From Candidatus Nitrosopumilus sp. (GTDB taxonomy: Archaea > Thermoproteota > Nitrososphaeria > Nitrososphaerales > Nitrosopumilaceae): a stretch of DNA of 10,850 nt. This document shows, one piece after another, positions 7,406 through 10,850 of this stretch. The stretch is taken from NCBI GenBank assembly GCA_030637455.1, contig DAOWGL010000016.1, positions 1-10,850 on the forward strand, in the 5' to 3' direction. Every line of letters starts with the position of its first letter. Position 1 is the stretch's first letter. The position numbers and the translations under genes are program-made. The notes under the pieces were generated by a model. The model did no database searches. It was not told where the DNA came from and was given only the letters and a program-made list of their open reading frames with translations.

Positions 7406-7421
7406 GGGGCATTCTATTTTT
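7406..7421 (-). repeat. Right terminal inverted repeat
   Basis: GGGGCATTCTATTTTT is the exact reverse complement of the left repeat at 5041-5056 and directly adjoins the right copy of the direct repeat. Confidence 0.85.
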
Positions 7422-7434
7422 ACTGATAATCTCT
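7422..7434 (+). repeat. Right target-site direct repeat
   Basis: ACTGATAATCTCT repeats the 3' end of leuB. It is followed by AAAAGATA, so the uninterrupted locus would read CTC TAA AAG: leuB ended with the same amino acids and stop codon before insertion. Confidence 0.85.
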
Positions 7435-7459
7435 AAAAGATATTTTATTTATTAAAATA

Positions 7460-7558
7460 ACGAGGTACAAGGAAAACACGTTGAATCAAGGACGTATTCC
7501 TAACATGATGTGTTTTCCAGACCGTTTGCTCTACGACGCAGAACAATGGTTTCTCGTC
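7460..7558 (+). ncRNA. Candidate structured RNA in the intergenic region right of the mobile unit
   Basis: This stretch is about 46% GC by my count while its surroundings are far more AT-rich; in AT-rich archaea such islands often mark structured RNAs. A 9 bp stem GGAAAACAC/GTGTTTTCC (7471-7479 with 7510-7518) is perfect and holds a small inner AGGA/TCCT stem (7489-7492 with 7498-7501). A second hairpin pairs GTTTGC (7524-7529) with GCA-AAC (7538-7544, one bulged G). ACGAG (7460-7464) can close on CTCGT (7553-7557). A TATA-like stretch lies at about 7443-7457. The strand is assumed from that. The first hairpin with pockets on both sides of the inner stem and AGA after it resembles an H/ACA guide RNA, but the inner stem is short. 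Protein frames of about 40 codons exist on both strands and are an alternative. Confidence 0.4.
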
Positions 7559-7560
7559 AT

Positions 7561-7826
7561 AACTAATACGTTAAAATCACATTTAACAATGATCCAAATT
7601 TCCATCTAGTGATAATTACTTCATACCTATGATATTCTTTGAATGTATTCTTCATGAATTTTTTTCTGGTTTTGCACAATCCACAAAAATACTTCATAAT
7701 TTGTATTCATATGTGATCCTATTTTTTTTTGTTAAACTTGGAAAAGTGTAAAAAATTTGATCTTTTAGTTATTTTGACGTATTGAGCCTATTCTACCTTA
7801 AAATTTCCAATTTTTTATGATTGCCA
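7561..7826. other. AT-rich gene-poor spacer
   Basis: Between the candidate RNA and the next gene's promoter I see no convincing gene. It contains a T7 run at 7659-7665 and a T9 run at 7722-7730, either of which could stop plus-strand transcripts such as the candidate RNA, and one 27-codon minus-strand ORF reported separately. Confidence 0.5.
7627..7710 (-). CDS. Possible 27-residue microprotein
   Basis: A short ATG-initiated ORF on the minus strand, preceded by AGGA with a 6 nt gap to the ATG and an in-frame stop further upstream. The composition (FLWIVQNQKKIHEEYIQRIS at the C-terminus) is protein-like, with an amphipathic helix pattern. The length is too short to rule out chance, and no family is recognised. 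Confidence 0.22.
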   Translation of the reverse strand: MNTNYEVFLWIVQNQKKIHEEYIQRIS

Positions 7827-7827
7827 A

Positions 7828-7840
7828 TTTTTATTAAATA
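7828..7840 (+). promoter_or_regulatory. Candidate TATA box of the 43-residue zinc-ribbon gene
   Basis: TTTTTATTAAATA is centred about 25 nt before the ATG at 7859. No Shine-Dalgarno is seen, consistent with a leaderless transcript. Confidence 0.45.
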
Positions 7841-7858
7841 CAATTTTCTCAATACATT

Positions 7859-7990
7859 ATGGTCGATTGCTGTATTTGTAAACTCGTTCCTGGAACTCTA
7901 AAAATTACTGATGGAAATCCAAAATACAAAGGAAAACCAATTTGTAAAGAATGTGCAGGATATCGTAAACTACTCAAAGAAACTAAGTAG
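7859..7990 (+). CDS. Small zinc-ribbon protein, 43 residues
   Basis: The ORF starts at ATG 7859 and stops at TAG 7988-7990. It contains two CxxC knuckles, C4-C5-I-C7 and C29-K-E-C32, separated by 21 residues with a GNPKYKGKP turn, a compact treble-clef or zinc-ribbon layout expected to bind one zinc. The C-terminus is lysine-rich (YRKLLKETK). There is no membrane segment. Such tiny zinc proteins are frequent in archaea and usually bind nucleic acid or proteins, but no specific function can be given. It has its own candidate promoter and overlaps the convergent minus-strand gene by 8 nt at the stop codons. The spaced cysteines make a chance ORF unlikely. Confidence 0.75.
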   Translation: MVDCCICKLVPGTLKITDGNPKYKGKPICKECAGYRKLLKETK

Positions 7991-8237
7991 ATTCTTCAGA
8001 TTTTGTTTTATTTTTAGCAGCCCAATTTTCATACATTTTGATTAATTCATCTACGTCTTTGCCTTCTTCAGAATAAGTCACAATGACTCCGAATGTTCCT
8101 TTAGTATCATGTCCTCTTGCAAAATATCCCCAAAATGAGTCTGGTAATTTTGCAAAACTACTAGAATCATGTGACACTCCAATCAAATTATTCCCAATCA
8201 CTTCTACAACTTTTTTTGCATCTTTTTGCTCAATCAT
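7983..8237 (-). CDS. Unrecognised 84-residue protein, last gene of the aspS operon
   Basis: A small soluble protein with no recognised family. It shows an N-terminal helix (MIEQKDAKKVVEVIGNNLIG), a central aromatic stretch with SFWGYFARGHD (about 34-44), a beta-like strand TFGVIVTYSEE, and a charged C-terminal helix ending in a lysine/glutamate/serine tail. There are no cysteines, no signal peptide and no membrane segment. The ATG lies 2 nt after the stop of the upstream 77-residue gene, so the two are probably translationally coupled. The 3' end overlaps the convergent 43-residue zinc-ribbon gene by 8 nt. The tight coupling argues that it is a real gene. Confidence 0.7.
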   Translation of the reverse strand: MIEQKDAKKVVEVIGNNLIGVSHDSSSFAKLPDSFWGYFARGHDTKGTFGVIVTYSEEGKDVDELIKMYENWAAKNKTKSEEST

Positions 8238-8239
8238 TT

Positions 8240-8473
8240 CTAATTGACGCCTTTTCTTCTTTTTAATTTCTCACCGGTTAGTGTGGTGTTATTGTTGAAA
8301 TCTTCTAATTTCTTCTCAATCTCTTCTTTTTCTTCTTTAGTTACTTCTCGAATTATAACATCTTCACCATCTGCAAAATTTCCACATTTATTACATATCC
8401 ATAATGGAGCTTTATCTTTAGCAAAGACTATTGGTAATCTTCTTTCATTGCATTGTTTACAGAATAATGTCAT
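8240..8473 (-). CDS. 77-residue zinc-ribbon protein resembling the N-terminal ribbon of RpoM/TFS
   Basis: Two CxxC pairs, C5-KQ-C8 and C27-NK-C30, with FCKQC and WICNKCGNF make a zinc ribbon like the N-terminal domain of archaeal TFS and RNA polymerase subunit M. The rest is a strongly charged helix (TKEEKEEIEKKLEDF, about 45-59) and a basic tail KLKRRKG. The C-terminal ribbon of TFS with its catalytic acidic pair is absent, so it should not act as a cleavage factor. It may be a stand-alone nucleic-acid or protein-binding ribbon. It lies 11 nt after aspS and 2 nt before the 84-residue gene, inside the same operon. Confidence 0.75.
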   Translation of the reverse strand: MTLFCKQCNERRLPIVFAKDKAPLWICNKCGNFADGEDVIIREVTKEEKEEIEKKLEDFNNNTTLTGEKLKRRKGVN

Positions 8474-8484
8474 CTTATCAACTT

Positions 8485-9771
8485 CTATGGGCTAAGCCTA
8501 TCTGGGTCTCGTGGATACAAAACAACTTCGCGAACATTATCAATTCCAATTAAAGTGGTCATCAACCTATCTAATCCCATTCCCCATCCTGAATGTGGTG
8601 GCATCCCCCAATCAAATGTTTTAAGATGGTCTGTAAATTGATTAGGATCTAATCCTTGTTCTTTTAGTCTCTCTTTGAGCATTTCTGGATTATGAAGCCT
8701 AGTTCCTCCTGAGGATAATTCTAAAAATCCATATTGCAAATCAAAAGAGCGTGAAAGTGTGGCGTCTTCATCCTTTTCTCTAATGTAAAATGGTTTTAGT
8801 TTCATAGGCCAGTCAGTTAAAAAGAAAAATCCTGGATGGTTCTGTCCAATAATTCTAAGATGCGAATCAAGTAAATCGTCTCCAAATTCTACTTTTTCTC
8901 CTACTTTTTTCAACTCTTCAATACATTGTGTGTATGTTATTTTCTCAAATGGTGTTGAAGGTACTTCTATTGTGTGCTCAATTGCCTCTTGTTCTGCTTT
9001 ACAATTTTCTGAAATATCTTTGTAAACTGATACAACAAGTGATTCTAAAACTTTCATGACATCTTCATAGTCCATAAATGCAGCTTCAATGTCGATACTG
9101 GTAAATTCTGTTAAATGTCGTCCTGTGTGGGAATTTTCGGCTCTGTAAAAGTTTGAAATCTCAAATACTCGTTCTAGACCAATTGTCATTTGTTCTTTGT
9201 ATAATTGTGGGCTTTGAGCAAGATATGCTGTTTTCCCAAAATAGTCTAATGAAAATAAATCTGCACCTCCTTCACTTGCACTACCAATAATTTTCGGTGT
9301 TGTAATCTCGATGAATTTTTTGTCTACAAGAGTTTTTCTTAATGATTGTAATACATGATGTCGTAATTTGAAAATTGAAGCTGTTCTTTGATTTCTCATA
9401 TCTAATGCTCTATGATTTAATCTGGTATCGATATTGCTTTCTACTCTACCAATTGGATCTACTGGTAAAGGATGAATGGCTTTTCCTAAAACTTCAATTT
9501 CATCTGCTTTAACCTCAAATGCAAAATCTCGAGCTTTGGTTTCTTGAACTATTCCTCTAATGCTAACAACACTTTGACGGTTAATCTCACCGAGATTGTC
9601 ATTTAGTTCCCCTTTGACAATAACTTGGGATATTCCTGAAACATCACGAAGTGTGATAAATGACATCTTTCCTAATTTTCTAAGATCTTCAATCCATCCT
9701 CCTAAAATTACCTCTTTTCCAATCAAATCTTGGTTTAATTCAGAAATATCGTGAGTCTTTACAAAAACCAT
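8485..9771 (-). CDS. aspS: Aspartyl-tRNA synthetase, archaeal type
   Basis: A class II synthetase that charges tRNA-Asp with aspartate in the cytoplasm. The 428 residues match archaeal AspRS and lack the bacterial GAD insertion. An N-terminal OB-fold anticodon-binding domain (about 18-100) is followed by the catalytic domain. Motif 2 is in FYRAENSHTGRHLTEF, the aspartate loop region in YLAQSPQLYKEQM, and motif 3 in GWGMGLDRL near the end. Trp26 and a lysine at about residue 79 match, by my alignment from memory, the residues linked to rejecting tRNA-Asn in Thermococcus AspRS. That suggests a discriminating enzyme, but this needs a proper alignment. The start lies 2 nt after the stop of the KH-domain gene upstream, so the genes are coupled. 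Confidence 0.95.
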   Translation of the reverse strand: MVFVKTHDISELNQDLIGKEVILGGWIEDLRKLGKMSFITLRDVSGISQVIVKGELNDNLGEINRQSVVSIRGIVQETKARDFAFEVKADEIEVLGKAIHPLPVDPIGRVESNIDTRLNHRALDMRNQRTASIFKLRHHVLQSLRKTLVDKKFIEITTPKIIGSASEGGADLFSLDYFGKTAYLAQSPQLYKEQMTIGLERVFEISNFYRAENSHTGRHLTEFTSIDIEAAFMDYEDVMKVLESLVVSVYKDISENCKAEQEAIEHTIEVPSTPFEKITYTQCIEELKKVGEKVEFGDDLLDSHLRIIGQNHPGFFFLTDWPMKLKPFYIREKDEDATLSRSFDLQYGFLELSSGGTRLHNPEMLKERLKEQGLDPNQFTDHLKTFDWGMPPHSGWGMGLDRLMTTLIGIDNVREVVLYPRDPDRLSP

Positions 9772-9773
9772 GT

Positions 9774-10286
9774 CTATCTTTTATCCTCAAATTCTATCTC
9801 AATGTCAAGGTTTCGGGCGTTTCTGACTATCTGTACCACTTTTTCAGTATCAATAGGAAATTTAGGTGTCCATTTACCTGAAACTACTGCTTTAGTTTTT
9901 TGAACTCCTCCTGGTGCCCAAACGGCATTAATTGATAAAATTTTAGTTGGAAAGAACATATCTTCTATGAAACGCTTGTCTGTTTCATCAGCCTCTACAA
10001 GCCAAATTTTCCCTTTAAACTGGTCTTGTAATATTCGATACAGTGTCCTACTTTGTCTAATTAACATGATATCGTTTTTTGCTAGAGATAATACAAAATT
10101 TCCATCAAATTCTTTACAAGAATATAATGTAAAATTCTCAATTTCTTTATTTGATTTTGCAATTTTTGCAAGATTCATAGATGCTTCTACATCAGCTTTT
10201 GTCAATTCACCTGATTCAACTTTACTTTCACATTGAGGGCAAAGAACAGAATTTTTTGCATCAAAGCCACAGATAGGTAATTTCAT
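9774..10286 (-). CDS. NusA-like zinc-ribbon/KH-domain protein
   Basis: The N-terminus has three cysteines in the pattern C6-x9-C16-PQ-C19 followed by ESGELTKADVEAS, characteristic of an archaeal family with a partial zinc ribbon and a C-terminal KH domain related to bacterial NusA. The KH region (about 110-168) includes KILSINAVWAPGGVQKTKAVV and KVVQIVRNARNLDIEIEFED. These proteins are annotated as transcription-elongation or RNA-binding factors; their exact role is not settled. The 170 residues are complete. The fourth zinc ligand is not obvious. It is the first gene of the operon with aspS, 34 nt downstream of a TATA box, and appears to have a very short leader. Confidence 0.85.
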   Translation of the reverse strand: MKLPICGFDAKNSVLCPQCESKVESGELTKADVEASMNLAKIAKSNKEIENFTLYSCKEFDGNFVLSLAKNDIMLIRQSRTLYRILQDQFKGKIWLVEADETDKRFIEDMFFPTKILSINAVWAPGGVQKTKAVVSGKWTPKFPIDTEKVVQIVRNARNLDIEIEFEDKR

Positions 10287-10317
10287 TTAAATCGACTTTT
10301 TAATTCTGATAATGTTG

Positions 10318-10325
10318 TTTATATC
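10318..10325. promoter_or_regulatory. TATA element readable on both strands between divergent genes
   Basis: TTTATATC on the plus strand reads GATATAAA on the minus strand. On the minus strand it predicts transcription start about 9 nt before the KH-domain gene; on the plus strand about 21 nt before the ABC ATPase gene. One TATA sequence may therefore serve both directions, or belong to only one of them. Confidence 0.5.
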
Positions 10326-10368
10326 CCTTAGTGCAAAACAAAAATTCTAGTTTGGATCTAAGAGAACA

Positions 10369-10850
10369 ATGACATTTCTATCAGTAAAAGGATTATCCTC
10401 AAAATATTCTTCATCTAAGGGACCTGTTTATGCTGTAGATGATGTGGATTTTGAATTGAATGATGGTGAATCTATGGGGATTGCAGGTGAGAGTGCATGT
10501 GGAAAAAGTACCTTGGGTTTATCATTGATTCGAATGCTTTCAGGAGGAATCTCTGAAGGGAATGTCACTTTTGATGGAATTCCTATTTTAGATATGCTGG
10601 AATCAGAATTTGATGATGAATACAGGTGGAAAAAAATCTCTATGATTTTCCAGGGTGCCATGAATTCTTTGGATCCTGTATTTACAATAAATGAACAATT
10701 TGTTGAAATTTTAAAGGCACATTCCTTTAATGGTGATTCAAAGAAAATAATTTCAGATGCGATGACTTCTGTCTACCTTGATGAACATGTCTTAAAAAAA
10801 TATCCTCATGAGCTAAGCGGTGGAATGAAACAAAGAGTAATTATTGCAAT
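10369..10850 (+). CDS. ABC transporter ATP-binding protein, oligopeptide/dipeptide type, N-terminal part
   Basis: The gene starts with ATG at 10369 and is open to the right edge, giving about 160 residues of a protein usually over 300 long. It energises uptake across the membrane as a cytoplasmic ATPase. Seen are Walker A GESACGKS (40-47), the Q-loop in ISMIFQGAMNSLDP, which is typical of the DppD/OppD branch, and the signature LSGGMKQRV near the end. Walker B and the C-terminal cysteine-rich tail lie outside the window. The Walker A reads GESACGKS where GESGSGKS is common, which is tolerated in the family. The substrate may be peptides, nickel or sugars; permease and binding-protein genes would be expected downstream. 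A purine stretch AAGAGAA precedes the start. Confidence 0.9.
   Translation, partial: MTFLSVKGLSSKYSSSKGPVYAVDDVDFELNDGESMGIAGESACGKSTLGLSLIRMLSGGISEGNVTFDGIPILDMLESEFDDEYRWKKISMIFQGAMNSLDPVFTINEQFVEILKAHSFNGDSKKIISDAMTSVYLDEHVLKKYPHELSGGMKQRVIIA

Larger units (their letters stand above)
5041..7421 (+). mobile_element. Transposon-like unit inserted at the 3' end of leuB, with no recognisable recombinase
   Basis: The 2.4 kb segment has 16 bp perfect terminal inverted repeats and is bracketed by a 13-17 bp direct repeat. This is the terminal inverted repeat plus target-site duplication arrangement made by transposition. Beyond the perfect part the ends keep weak similarity: TTTA, CGTGAG/CTGAG and TG recur in order after the CCCC block. 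It carries an unrecognised 224-residue protein and a DASS-type transporter, and no visible DDE transposase, tyrosine or serine integrase, HUH protein or Cas1. A duplication of about 14 bp is long for common insertion sequences and resembles that reported for casposons, which occur in Nitrosopumilus and insert at gene 3' ends; the relation here is only a hypothesis. The unit is either non-autonomous or uses the unknown protein. Confidence 0.75.

Noticed and set aside
5028..7438. Flanking direct repeats as attL/attR of a tyrosine-integrase element
   Set aside because: Integrase elements at gene 3' ends leave direct repeats but not perfect inverted repeats immediately inside them, and no integrase gene is present; a transposition-type origin explains more.
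7460..7558. RNase P RNA, SRP RNA or a tRNA in the GC-rich island
   Set aside because: The conserved core sequences of RNase P and SRP RNA are absent, the region is too short for either, and no cloverleaf or T-loop consensus is visible.
8240..8473. Calling the 77-residue protein transcription factor S or RNA polymerase subunit M
   Set aside because: The C-terminal zinc ribbon with the acidic catalytic loop that defines TFS is missing.
10428..10661. 77-codon minus-strand open frame at the right end
   Set aside because: It is antisense to the Walker A and Q-loop region of the ABC ATPase, which is the real gene.
1..10850. CRISPR array
   Set aside because: No regularly spaced repeats of 20-40 nt were seen; the only substantial repeats are the single pairs at the ends of the transposon-like unit.

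Overview
The window looks like chromosomal DNA from an AT-rich ammonia-oxidising thaumarchaeon of the Nitrosopumilus type. This rests on the archaeal-type aspartyl-tRNA synthetase beside a NusA-like KH-domain protein, TATA-box promoters placed so that transcripts would be leaderless or nearly so, tightly packed genes with 1-11 nt junctions, and low GC throughout. The organism assignment is an inference; no rRNA or tRNA gene is present to confirm it.

Left part (about 130-5042, + strand): a branched-chain amino acid operon, ilvB-ilvN-leuA-leuB. Acetolactate synthase large and small subunits feed the valine, leucine and isoleucine routes, 2-isopropylmalate synthase commits to leucine, and a 3-isopropylmalate dehydrogenase-type enzyme continues it. 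leuCD and ilvC are not in the window. In front of ilvB there is a 22-codon upstream ORF that ends in the branched-chain run LPLVVLL-stop. It has a TATA-like box at leaderless spacing and overlaps a hairpin, so it could be a leader-peptide sensor for this operon.

Middle part (about 5028-7434): a 2.4 kb segment with the architecture of a transposon. Near-identical 16 bp terminal inverted repeats (5041-5056 and 7406-7421) lie just inside a 13-17 bp direct repeat (5028-5040/44 and 7422-7434/38). The direct repeat is the last codons of leuB, so the unit inserted exactly at the 3' end of leuB and rebuilt its stop codon. It carries one unrecognised 224-residue protein and one DASS/SLC13 sodium-coupled anion transporter, and no recognisable transposase, integrase or Cas1. 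Just beyond its right end is an intergenic stretch with much higher GC than its surroundings and strong hairpin potential (about 7460-7558), a candidate structured RNA.

Right part: a 43-residue zinc-ribbon microprotein (+ strand, 7859-7990) meets, tail to tail and overlapping, a four-gene minus-strand operon. In transcription order this is a NusA-like zinc/KH protein, aspS, a 77-residue zinc-ribbon protein and an 84-residue unknown protein. A single TATA element near 10318-10325, readable on both strands, sits between this operon and a divergent oligopeptide/dipeptide-type ABC transporter ATPase that runs off the right edge.
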